DNA from: JACDAN01 sp035697545
Lineage (GTDB): Bacteria; Actinomycetota; Thermoleophilia; Gaiellales; Gaiellaceae
Direction: 5' to 3'
Assembly: GCA_035697545.1 (NCBI GenBank)
Contig: DASSCT010000001.1
Span: 1 to 6,746 of the forward strand
Length of the DNA: 6,746 nt
Position numbers and translations under genes: made by a program. Below the pieces are notes generated by a model that made no database searches, had not been told where the DNA came from, and saw only the letters and a list, made by a program, of their open reading frames with translations. This document shows positions 1 to 4,877 of the stretch, piece after piece (the first letter of the stretch is position 1; every line of letters starts with the position of its first letter).

Positions 1-1
1 G

Positions 2-199
2 GTGAACGGAGAAGAGATTGCGATCGGCCCGATCGTCGACAAGGCCGGCCCGATCGCCGCGGGCCAGGATCTCCGCGACTTCGCCGCCGCGGTTGGTGCG
101 CGCGTCCTCCAGGCCGGCGGCGCCGCCGTCGAGGTCGACGCGGAGCGTCTCCTCGTTCGCTTTCCTACCTCAGAAGCTTCGACAGCCGCCGGTCCTTGA
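2..199 (+). CDS. 3' end of an unrecognised protein (partial)
   Basis: An open frame enters from the left edge and ends at TGA 197-199. The GTG at position 2 is probably an internal codon, so the true start should lie outside the window. Up to about position 165 the codons are strongly G-first and C/G-third, as in a real gene, and the peptide is balanced: an acidic start, then GPIVDKAGPIAAGQDLRDF, an alanine-rich helix and a short strand VEVDAERLLVRF. Over the last 35 bases, which lie antisense to the end of the DNA glycosylase gene, the third-position bias fades and the peptide becomes Ser/Thr/Ala-rich, as expected of a read-through tail. I do not recognise the family. The mirrored frame on the - strand is also open and GC3-rich, so strand assignment is not certain. 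Confidence 0.45.
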   Translation: MNGEEIAIGPIVDKAGPIAAGQDLRDFAAAVGARVLQAGGAAVEVDAERLLVRFPTSEASTAAGP

Positions 200-992
200 G
201 GATCCTGCCGCCCGTCTGACACGTCGGGCAGTAGTAGATCGTGTGCTCCTCGAAGTCCACCCGCGCGATCGGAGTGCCGCACACGTAGCAGGGCTCCGCG
301 AGTTTGTTGTGGACGCGGTAGGTGCGCTTGTCGTTCGCGCCGCGCTCACGGAGCTCCAGCCCGCGCGCGAGCTCCGAGTCGATCGCGTCCGCAAGGCGCT
401 CGACCGACTCACCGTCCAGGTCCTGCGTCAAGGCATAGGGGGAGAGCTGCGCGCGATGCAGGATCTCGTTCGCCCAGGCCCGGCCGATCCCGGCCAGGAC
501 GCGCTGGTCGCGCAGCATCGAGTGCAGCCGTCGCGACTCCGCCGCGCAGATCTCACCGAGCCGCTCCGCGCCGATGCCGAATGCCTCGGGGCCGAGGTGC
601 TCGAGCTCCGCCTCCGCCTGTTCGGGCGACAGCAGCCAGACGCCGGCGCGCTTCTTCGCGCCTGCCTCGGTGAGGACAAGCTGAGCGCCGCCCTCGAACC
701 CGAGCCGGAACGCGGGTGTCTTCGGCCCCTCATGACCAGCCTGCAGGTACTTCAGCCGGCCCGCGCTCATCAGGTGCACGAGCAGGACGAGCTCGCCGTC
801 CTCGGTGGGGAAGAGCAGCCGCTTCGCCCGCCGCTCGGCGCCCGCAAGGCGCCGGCCCTCGAGCGCCGAGAGCGGCGGGTCGTACGTCTTCAGCGTCGCG
901 ATGTGCGCGGGTCCCGCCTTCGCGATCGGAAACGCGCTGACGGGGTCGTCGAGCTGACGACGCCACGCCTCCATCTCCGGAAACTCCGGCAC
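165..992 (-). CDS. Fpg/Nei-family DNA glycosylase/AP lyase (atypical subgroup)
   Basis: Base-excision repair enzyme of the Fpg (MutM)/Nei family, 275 aa, the usual length. The GTG start at 992 is set by the catalytic N-terminus: Met is followed at once by PEFPEMEAW, matching the family's PELPEVE, where Pro (after Met removal) forms the Schiff base and Glu3 is the acid. GGGAG lies seven bases upstream. K57 fits the conserved lysine. The N-terminal beta-sandwich runs to about residue 125, the H2TH domain covers about 135-225 (RVLAGIGRAWANEILHRA), and a zinc finger closes the protein (C235, C238, C255, C258). Several normally fixed positions differ: HLMSAGRL for HLGMSGRL, GIGRAWANE for GIGNIYADE, TEAGAKKRAGVW where D-RRFG is usual, and EEHTIYYC where Fpg has a GR-T-YC arginine. 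Lesion preference (8-oxoG versus oxidised pyrimidines) therefore cannot be read from sequence, and I give no symbol. It diverges from the asparaginase gene with only 18 bases between start codons. Confidence 0.9.
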   Translation of the reverse strand: MPEFPEMEAWRRQLDDPVSAFPIAKAGPAHIATLKTYDPPLSALEGRRLAGAERRAKRLLFPTEDGELVLLVHLMSAGRLKYLQAGHEGPKTPAFRLGFEGGAQLVLTEAGAKKRAGVWLLSPEQAEAELEHLGPEAFGIGAERLGEICAAESRRLHSMLRDQRVLAGIGRAWANEILHRAQLSPYALTQDLDGESVERLADAIDSELARGLELRERGANDKRTYRVHNKLAEPCYVCGTPIARVDFEEHTIYYCPTCQTGGRILKDRRLSKLLR

Positions 993-995
993 TAC

Positions 996-1001
996 TAGGC
1001 T
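996..1001 (+). promoter_or_regulatory. possible -10 element for the asparaginase gene
   Basis: TAGGCT fits the actinobacterial TANNNT -10 pattern and ends nine bases before the ATG at 1011. No Shine-Dalgarno sequence precedes that ATG, so a leaderless transcript is plausible. No convincing -35 is seen at 16-18 bases upstream, and six-base matches are common, so this is weak. Confidence 0.25.
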
Positions 1002-1010
1002 CCCGCTTCC

Positions 1011-1895
1011 ATGGCTGAGCCGATCACGGTAGCCGTCCGGCGCGGCGGGACAGTGGAGTCGCGCCATCGCATCCACGCCGTCGCGGTGCAGGACGGAGCG
1101 GTGGTGGAAGAGGCAGGGGACGGCGGGCTCGTGACCTCCCTGCGCTCGTCGGCCAAGCCGATCCAGGCGCTGCCGCTGACCCGGGCGCTGCCCGAGCTTG
1201 CCGAGGAAGAGCTGGCGATCGCGTGCGCCTCCCACCAGGCGCTGCCGGAACAGCTTGCCGCCGCACGCGCACTCCTGGCCAGGGCACCGGCAAACGAAGA
1301 CGAGCTCGAGTGCGGGCCCGAAGGCGATCCTCCCGAGCCGATCAAGCACAACTGCTCCGGGAAGCACGCTGGGATGCTCGCGCTCTGCCGCGCGCACGGC
1401 TGGGAGTCGCGCGGGTACCGCCTCCCCGAGCACCCGTGCCAGCGGGCGATGCTGACCGAGGTCGCACGGGCAGCGGACATGGCCGAGGAGGAGATCGGGA
1501 CGGGGGTCGACGGCTGCGGTGTCGTCGCCTTCGCCCTGCCGCTCGAGCGGATGGCCCTTGCCTACGCGCGGCTCGAGCGACTCGACGGTGGAGACCGCGT
1601 CGCCGCTGCAATGCGCGCCCACCCCGGACTGATCCGAGGTCCCGACGGCGTCGACACCATCCTCATGCGCGCCCGTGAGGGCTGGATCGCCAAGGGCGGA
1701 GCCGAAGGGCTCATGTGCGCTGCCGGCCCGAGCGGCCTCGGCCTCGCGGTGAAGGTCGAGGACGGGAGCTCGAGGGCAGTCGGGCCTGGGCTCGCCGCGT
1801 TCGTTGCCCGCCTTGGCTACGCCGTCGAGCGACTCGACGCTGCGCCGGTCGAGAACAGCCGGGGCGAGACGGTCGGAGAGGTTCGAGCCGAATGA
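1011..1895 (+). CDS. L-asparaginase, zinc-dependent ReAV/AnsA-II type
   Basis: Hydrolyses L-asparagine to aspartate and ammonia; probably cytoplasmic, since no signal peptide or membrane segment is visible. The 294-aa protein belongs to the thermolabile asparaginase family typified by Rhizobium etli ReAV, unrelated to the E. coli AnsA/AnsB fold. It carries that family's marks in order: RSSAKPIQ (S46, K49, the SxxK pair), ACASH (S74), HNCSGKHAGML (C115, K118), GVDGCGV (C169), AKGGAEG (K228) and KVEDGSSRA (K248). In ReAV structures the equivalents of C115, K118 and C169 bind zinc and the serines and lysines form the catalytic site; here all are present. The length is a little below the usual 310-340 aa, with a short C-terminus. 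The ATG start fits the family N-terminus (VAVRRGG-VESRHR) but has no Shine-Dalgarno sequence. It diverges from the DNA glycosylase gene; I infer no functional link between the two. Confidence 0.93.
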   Translation: MAEPITVAVRRGGTVESRHRIHAVAVQDGAVVEEAGDGGLVTSLRSSAKPIQALPLTRALPELAEEELAIACASHQALPEQLAAARALLARAPANEDELECGPEGDPPEPIKHNCSGKHAGMLALCRAHGWESRGYRLPEHPCQRAMLTEVARAADMAEEEIGTGVDGCGVVAFALPLERMALAYARLERLDGGDRVAAAMRAHPGLIRGPDGVDTILMRAREGWIAKGGAEGLMCAAGPSGLGLAVKVEDGSSRAVGPGLAAFVARLGYAVERLDAAPVENSRGETVGEVRAE

Positions 1896-1908
1896 CACAG
1901 GCTCGGGC
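1881..1908 (+). terminator. weak hairpin over the asparaginase stop codon
   Basis: GTTCGAGCC (1881-1889) can pair with GGCTCGGGC (1900-1908), nine pairs including two G-U, around a ten-base loop that holds the TGA stop. No U-run follows directly, so it could be a poor terminator or simply chance in GC-rich DNA. It lies just upstream of the rpoD promoter. Confidence 0.25.
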
Positions 1909-1927
1909 CGATTGTGAAAAAAGTTTG

Positions 1928-1955
1928 TTGCACGGCGCAGATCCCGTTGTATATT
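1928..1955 (+). promoter_or_regulatory. sigma70-type promoter of the rpoD-like gene
   Basis: TTGCAC (1928-1933) and TATATT (1950-1955, five of six to TATAAT) are separated by 16 bases. An A/T-rich tract at 1917-1929 (AAAAAAGTTTGTT) sits where an UP element would lie, and it is the lowest-GC stretch in the gene-dense left half. Transcription would start near 1962, giving a leader of about 90 bases. Its position also shows that the in-frame ATG at 1914 cannot be the sigma factor's start if this promoter is used. An alternative -35 is TTGTTG (1925-1930) with a 19-base spacer. Confidence 0.6.
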
Positions 1956-2004
1956 CCGGCAGCCGGAGGGGAGCCGGATCAGCAGGCCCGGTTCTCTTCG
2001 TGTA

Positions 2005-2018
2005 GAGGTCGAAACCTC
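2005..2018 (+). other. small hairpin in the rpoD leader
   Basis: GAGGT (2005-2009) and ACCTC (2014-2018) form a perfect five-base-pair stem closed by the tetraloop CGAA. CTCCCC (2016-2021), which overlaps the right arm, could instead pair with GGGGAG at 1968-1973, so two mutually exclusive folds are possible in the leader. Whether either has a role is unknown. Confidence 0.35.
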
Positions 2019-2044
2019 CCCGTCCCAGCACGACGAGAGAAAGT

Positions 2045-2048
2045 GAGG
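2045..2048 (+). promoter_or_regulatory. ribosome binding site that favours the TTG 2055 start
   Basis: GAGG (within GTGAGG, 2043-2048) stands six bases before TTG 2055. The other candidate, GTG 2043, has only a purine run (GAGAGAAA) directly against it and no well-spaced Shine-Dalgarno sequence. Confidence 0.5.
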
Positions 2049-2054
2049 CCCCTG

Positions 2055-3155
2055 TTGCTCACGGTCGACATCTCGCTCCCCGACGTCGAAGAGCTCCACA
2101 AGCTCGTTCAGGAAGGTCAGGAAAAGGGGTTCCTCACCTACGACGAGATCGTCTCGGCGCTCGAGGAAGTCGAGCTGACCAAGGAGCAGATCGAGGACTT
2201 CTACACCTACCTCATCGATCACTCGATCGAGCTGATGGAGGGGGAGCAGCACAAGCATCCGCCTCACGAGCAGCCGGCGCTCGCCGAGGAGGAGACGAAG
2301 GGGCCGAAGCTCGACCTGACCGTTGAGCCGTCTCTCGACTCGCTGCGGCTCTACCTACGCGAGATCGGCAAGGTGCCGCTGCTCACCGCCGACCAGGAGG
2401 TCTACCTGGCGAAACGGATCGAACGCGGCGACATGATCGCGAAGACCCAGATGATCGAGGCGAACCTCCGTCTCGTCGTTTCGATCGCCAAGGGCTACCT
2501 CGGGCGCGGGCTGTCGTTTCTGGACCTCATCCAGGAGGGATCGCTAGGACTGATCCGCGCCGTCGAGAAGTTTGACTACCGCAAGGGCTACAAGTTCTCG
2601 ACCTACGCCACGTGGTGGATCCGCCAAGCGGTCACCCGCGCGATCGCCGACAAGGCGCGGACGATCCGCATCCCGGTCCACATGGTCGAGAAGCTGAACA
2701 AGGTCGTGCACATCGAGCGCCAGCTCGTCCAGCGGCTCGGACGCGAGCCGTTCCCCGAGGAGATCGCGCACGAGCTCGAGATGACGACCGACGAGGTGCG
2801 CGAGATCCTGCGCATGTCCCAGCTTCCCGTCTCGCTCGAGAAGCCGATTGGCGAGGAGGAGGAATCCGAGCTGGGCGACTTCGTCGAGGACGACACCGCC
2901 GAGTCCCCCTTCGACACCGCGTCACTCACCTTGCGCCGGGAGGACGTCCAGCGCGCGCTCGACTCACTGCCCGAGCGCGAGCGGCGCGTGATCGAGCTCC
3001 GTTTCGGCCTCCTCGGCCAGCAACCGTTCACGCTGGAAGAGGTCGGCCGCGCCTTCGGCGTCACCCGCGAGCGGATACGTCAGATCGAGAACAACACGCT
3101 CAAGCGCCTTGAGACCCTGCCAGAGGCTCAGGGCCTGCGGGACGCGTCGGCGTAG
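2055..3155 (+). CDS. rpoD: primary-type RNA polymerase sigma factor (RpoD/SigA)
   Basis: Directs RNA polymerase to housekeeping promoters. From TTG 2055 it is 366 aa, close to Bacillus SigA and without the long insert of E. coli RpoD. A region 1.1-like N-terminus (about 5-62, ELHKLVQEGQEKGFLTYDEI) is a mark of primary sigmas. Then come an acidic linker, region 1.2 (about 95-127, DSLRLYLREIGKVPLLT), region 2 with the core-binding and -10 recognition helices (about 136-208; NLRLVVSIAKGYLGRG, DLIQEGSLGLIRAVEKFDY, FSTYATWWIRQAV), region 3 (about 212-290) and region 4 with the -35 HTH (about 326-352, TLEEVGRAFGVTRERIRQIE). All are intact. The C-terminus (LETLPEAQGLRDASA) differs from the common RKLRHP-SRQLRDYLE ending. 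GTG 2043 would add four residues; ATG 1914 would add 47 unlike the family and lies upstream of the predicted promoter. It could be a paralogue beside another principal sigma, but region 1.1 argues for the primary role. Confidence 0.93.
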   Translation: MLTVDISLPDVEELHKLVQEGQEKGFLTYDEIVSALEEVELTKEQIEDFYTYLIDHSIELMEGEQHKHPPHEQPALAEEETKGPKLDLTVEPSLDSLRLYLREIGKVPLLTADQEVYLAKRIERGDMIAKTQMIEANLRLVVSIAKGYLGRGLSFLDLIQEGSLGLIRAVEKFDYRKGYKFSTYATWWIRQAVTRAIADKARTIRIPVHMVEKLNKVVHIERQLVQRLGREPFPEEIAHELEMTTDEVREILRMSQLPVSLEKPIGEEEESELGDFVEDDTAESPFDTASLTLRREDVQRALDSLPERERRVIELRFGLLGQQPFTLEEVGRAFGVTRERIRQIENNTLKRLETLPEAQGLRDASA

Positions 3156-3330
3156 TCGCGCTCGACGCGCGTTCGAGCGGCATGTAGAGCTTGCAGTGCG
3201 GGCACTTGAAGCCTGCCTGCGCGGTGCCGTGTCCCAGTACCTCAGCGAGGAACTGCTTCCTGCAGTGGACGCAGACGACGCCCTCTGAAGTCGTGGCGGC
3301 GACCATGTCCCTGAAGCTAGCGCGGAGCAC
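3100..3330 (-). CDS. small zinc-ribbon protein of unknown function
   Basis: A 76-aa frame with two CxxC knuckles, C20-x2-C23 (VVCVHCRKQF) and C43-x2-C46 (FKCPHCKLYMPLER), which fits one zinc ribbon. An unrelated frame would rarely carry both. The GTG start at 3330 is bounded by an in-frame TAA 15 bases upstream; ATG 3306 is an alternative that keeps the whole ribbon. Neither has a clear Shine-Dalgarno sequence. The last 18 codons (Ser/Thr/Pro/Gly-rich) run antisense into the rpoD 3' end, a 56-base tail-to-tail overlap, and look like an unstructured extension. It starts 34 bases after the methyltransferase stop on the same strand, so it may be the last gene of the ECF sigma operon. I do not recognise a family; a nucleic-acid- or protein-binding role is only a guess. 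Confidence 0.65.
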   Translation of the reverse strand: MLRASFRDMVAATTSEGVVCVHCRKQFLAEVLGHGTAQAGFKCPHCKLYMPLERASSATTPTRPAGPEPLAGSQGA

Positions 3331-3364
3331 GCTTCGGACGCCGTTTTATGAGCGAATCTGAAGG

Positions 3365-3925
3365 CTAGGCGGCTACCGCCGACTCACCAAGCTCCGCGGC
3401 CTGTAGGGCGATCACGCGCCGGTGGAGCTGGATCAGCAACGTTCCCTCTGGGCGAAGGGCCGTGGCTGACGCGGCGAGGAGCCTGCGGTAGTGCCCGAGC
3501 CCGTCGCCCGACGCGAACACGGCGGCGAAGGGCTCGCCGGCGAGCTCCGGCCGTTCGTGCTGCAGGTGCTCGGGAAGGTACGGGAGGTTTGCGACGATCA
3601 GGTCGAGCGCTCCCGGCACGCCGTCGAGAAGATCTCCGCAGAGGACGCTGATCCGGTCGTCGAGCCCGTGCCTGCGGGCGTTGGCGCAGGCGAGCTCGAC
3701 AGCCGCTTCGCTGACGTCCGTGGCCCAGATTTGGGCCCGCGGGGCCCGAAGCGCGAGCGCGACGGCGATCGCGCCGGAACCGGTTCCGACGTCGGCGACG
3801 CACGCCGGCCGGTCTCCGAGCAGCTCCGCGGCGGCCGCGACGAGCGCTTCGCTCGCGGGTCGCGGCGTCATCACCTCACCGGGTGAGGTCAGCAGGTGGA
3901 TCCCGCTGAACGGGGTCTCGGTCAC
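3365..3925 (-). CDS. short PrmC/HemK-like SAM-dependent methyltransferase
   Basis: A class I methyltransferase of 186 aa that resembles the catalytic domain of PrmC, the enzyme that methylates the GGQ glutamine of release factors. Visible motifs: TPRPASEALV (19-29, compare PRPETE-LV of PrmC), the SAM loop DVGTGSGAIAVALAL (45-59), an acidic residue after strand 2 (D70, WATDVSE), and NLPYLPE (113-119) in place of NPPYIPE, followed by EPFAAVFASGDGLGHYRRLL as in PrmC. The N-terminal release-factor-binding helical domain is absent, and the protein stops just after the LLIQLHRR strand and one helix, without the last beta-strands. It is thus shorter at both ends than PrmC (about 280 aa), so its substrate is unknown. 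GTG 3925 overlaps the TGA of the anti-sigma gene (GTGA), with GGAGG 12 bases upstream, which argues for translational coupling. No other downstream frame restores a longer C-terminus. Confidence 0.85.
   Translation of the reverse strand: MTETPFSGIHLLTSPGEVMTPRPASEALVAAAAELLGDRPACVADVGTGSGAIAVALALRAPRAQIWATDVSEAAVELACANARRHGLDDRISVLCGDLLDGVPGALDLIVANLPYLPEHLQHERPELAGEPFAAVFASGDGLGHYRRLLAASATALRPEGTLLIQLHRRVIALQAAELGESAVAA
3873..3889. repeat. 17-base palindrome inside the methyltransferase gene
   Basis: ACCTCACC and GGTGAGGT form perfect eight-base arms about a central G (3881). The inner 15 bases differ from the intergenic palindrome at 4834-4848 by one symmetrical transition per arm (13 of 15 identical). 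It encodes Thr-Ser-Pro-Gly-Glu-Val near the protein's N-terminus, so coding constraint could explain part of it. Confidence 0.5.
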
Positions 3926-4155
3926 AGTGCCTGCTTGCCTCCGACGAAGGCCTTGAGGCTTTCGTAGTCCTCCCGGCAGGCCGGGCAGCCGGAGAGATGC
4001 GACCGGAAGCCCGGCAGCTCTGCGTCCGCAACGCGGCCGGCGAGCTCGAGCTCCACGTACCGGTCGAGCTCCGCGAAGCACTGGTCGCAGCCGATCTCCG
4101 GCCCCGCCGGGCCGAGCAGCCGGCCCAGCGCCTGTTTCAAGTCCGGATGTTCCAT
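3922..4155 (-). CDS. zinc-binding anti-sigma factor (zf-HC2/ZAS-like)
   Basis: A 77-aa soluble protein directly after the ECF sigma gene. It has the zinc-associated anti-sigma signature H53-x3-C57-x2-C60 (SHLSGCPACREDYESL) plus an upstream C23-x2-C26 (GCDQCFAELDRYVELELAG), the layout of zf-HC2 proteins in which a His/Cys cluster folds a helical domain that clamps the cognate sigma factor. There is no membrane segment, so any signal is sensed in the cytoplasm. ZAS proteins such as RsrA respond to thiol oxidation; whether this one does is inference, though the oxidoreductase next door makes a redox signal plausible. Its ATG shares one base with the sigma stop (TGATG) and a near-perfect Shine-Dalgarno sequence lies within the sigma gene's end. 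The last four bases overlap the methyltransferase start. Confidence 0.85.
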   Translation of the reverse strand: MEHPDLKQALGRLLGPAGPEIGCDQCFAELDRYVELELAGRVADAELPGFRSHLSGCPACREDYESLKAFVGGKQAL

Positions 4156-4805
4156 CAGTCGATCACCTCCAGCCGGTCTCCCAGCTCGGCGCGAAGCTTT
4201 CGCCTGGCGTCGTGCAGGGTCTTGTAGAGCGCGCCTCGCGTCGTCTCCAGACGCTCGGCGAGCACGTCGATGGGAACGCCGTTCACCGCCAGCGCGACGA
4301 GCACCTGGCGCTGGTGCGGCGTCAACGCATCCTGGATCGCCCCCTTGACGGAAGCGAGGAGCTCGCTCTGCTCGAGCTCTTCGTGTGGCCCGCCGAGGCC
4401 GGTCTCGAACATGCCCCAGCTCTCCGGCTCGAGCGGGATCTCGCGGCCCTGCCACGCGCGGCGACGGAGCTTCGCGGCCGCTTCGTAGAGACCGAACTTG
4501 TAGACCCACGTCGTGAAGCGGCTCGCGCCCCGGAAGTCGTCGAGCCGGGCGAGCACCGACATGAGCGCGTCGTCGGCGGCCTCCAGTGCGATGTCGTCGA
4601 GCTCGTTGCCGCGGAGATGGGGGAGCGTCGGCCGGCGGCGCGCGACCTCGAAACGCGCCGCGCGCAGCAGGAGCGCGTGGAGACGGCCTACGGCATCGTC
4701 CCGTTCAAGCCCGCTCGACCGGAGATCGGCGAGCCAGGCACGAGACTCGTCATCGAGGGAGAGGAGAGATTTGTTCACGGGCGCGGCGACGCTAGCAACG
4801 CTCAT
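4155..4805 (-). CDS. ECF (sigma70 group 4) RNA polymerase sigma factor
   Basis: Alternative sigma factor of 216 aa with only regions 2 and 4. Sigma2 spans about 36-117: ELDDIALEAADDALMSVLARL, then FRGASRFTTWVYKFGLYEAAAKLRRR, the FRG-S-F-TWVY run of ECF region 2.3-2.4. Sigma4 spans about 145-208: LTPHQRQVLVALAVNGVPIDVLAERLETTRGALYKTLHDARRKLR, with the HTH near 177-203 that reads the -35. An acidic linker lies between. The ATG at 4805 has no Shine-Dalgarno sequence; a leaderless transcript is likely because -35-like and -10-like blocks sit at the right distance. The stop overlaps the anti-sigma start (TGATG). I cannot assign it to a numbered ECF group. Probable control: sequestration by the anti-sigma protein and autoactivation from its own promoter. 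Confidence 0.92.
   Translation of the reverse strand: MSVASVAAPVNKSLLSLDDESRAWLADLRSSGLERDDAVGRLHALLLRAARFEVARRRPTLPHLRGNELDDIALEAADDALMSVLARLDDFRGASRFTTWVYKFGLYEAAAKLRRRAWQGREIPLEPESWGMFETGLGGPHEELEQSELLASVKGAIQDALTPHQRQVLVALAVNGVPIDVLAERLETTRGALYKTLHDARRKLRAELGDRLEVID
4162..4170 (-). promoter_or_regulatory. strong internal Shine-Dalgarno for the anti-sigma gene
   Basis: On the - strand GGAGGTGAT matches the 16S 3' end over nine bases. It lies inside the last codons of the sigma gene, with its GGAGG core ten bases before the ATG at 4155. It secures high translation of the anti-sigma protein relative to the sigma factor, whose own start has no such site. Confidence 0.75.
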
Positions 4806-4814
4806 AACTACTGG

Positions 4815-4840
4815 GTGTCCCGCCCGATCGGATCCTTACC
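4815..4840 (-). promoter_or_regulatory. predicted ECF promoter of the sigma operon
   Basis: Read on the - strand: GGTAAGG (4840-4834), 12 bases, GGGACAC (4821-4815), nine bases, ATG. If transcription starts at the ATG, the two blocks fall at -35 to -29 and -16 to -10, the usual ECF spacing. The same two blocks recur on the + strand before the oxidoreductase. Inference from symmetry and spacing; the motif is not one I know. Confidence 0.6.
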
Positions 4841-4848
4841 GGGTAAGG
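4834..4848. repeat. 15-base perfect palindrome at the centre of the divergent region
   Basis: CCTTACC-G-GGTAAGG has seven-base arms about G4841. Each arm is the -35-like block of one of the two divergent promoters, so the palindrome can be read either as two back-to-back -35 elements or as an operator for a dimeric regulator. Confidence 0.75.
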
Positions 4849-4868
4849 CGTGAGCGAATCGGGGACAC
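4842..4868 (+). promoter_or_regulatory. predicted ECF promoter of the oxidoreductase gene
   Basis: GGTAAGG (4842-4848), 13 bases, GGGACAC (4862-4868), nine bases, GTG 4878. With transcription starting at the GTG, the blocks lie at -36 to -30 and -16 to -10. No Shine-Dalgarno sequence fits between GGGACAC and the GTG (TTACCCCAC), which supports a leaderless mRNA. Confidence 0.6.
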
Positions 4869-4877
4869 TTACCCCAC

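Noticed and set aside
1914..2042. ATG 1914 as the start of the sigma factor
   Set aside because: It precedes a good promoter, and the 43 extra residues up to GTG 2043 (Cys-rich, then RGRNLPVPARR) do not look like a sigma N-terminus; the leader sequence is not coding-like.
993..2267. The - strand open frame that continues upstream of the DNA glycosylase start to 2267
   Set aside because: It is antisense to asparaginase and to the start of rpoD, its peptide is Arg/Asp/Pro-rich without family motifs, and the glycosylase N-terminus must be the PEF after GTG 992.
3926..4509. Longer versions of the methyltransferase and anti-sigma frames that extend upstream (to 4081 and 4509)
   Set aside because: The extensions are Arg/Gly-rich shadows of the anti-sigma and sigma genes; overlapping stop/start junctions with ribosome binding sites give better starts.
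3349..4860. TGAGCGAATC occurs at 3349-3358 and 4851-4860, both between genes
   Set aside because: A single ten-base match with different flanks; pairs of ten-base repeats are expected in a window this size, and only one copy sits between promoter blocks.
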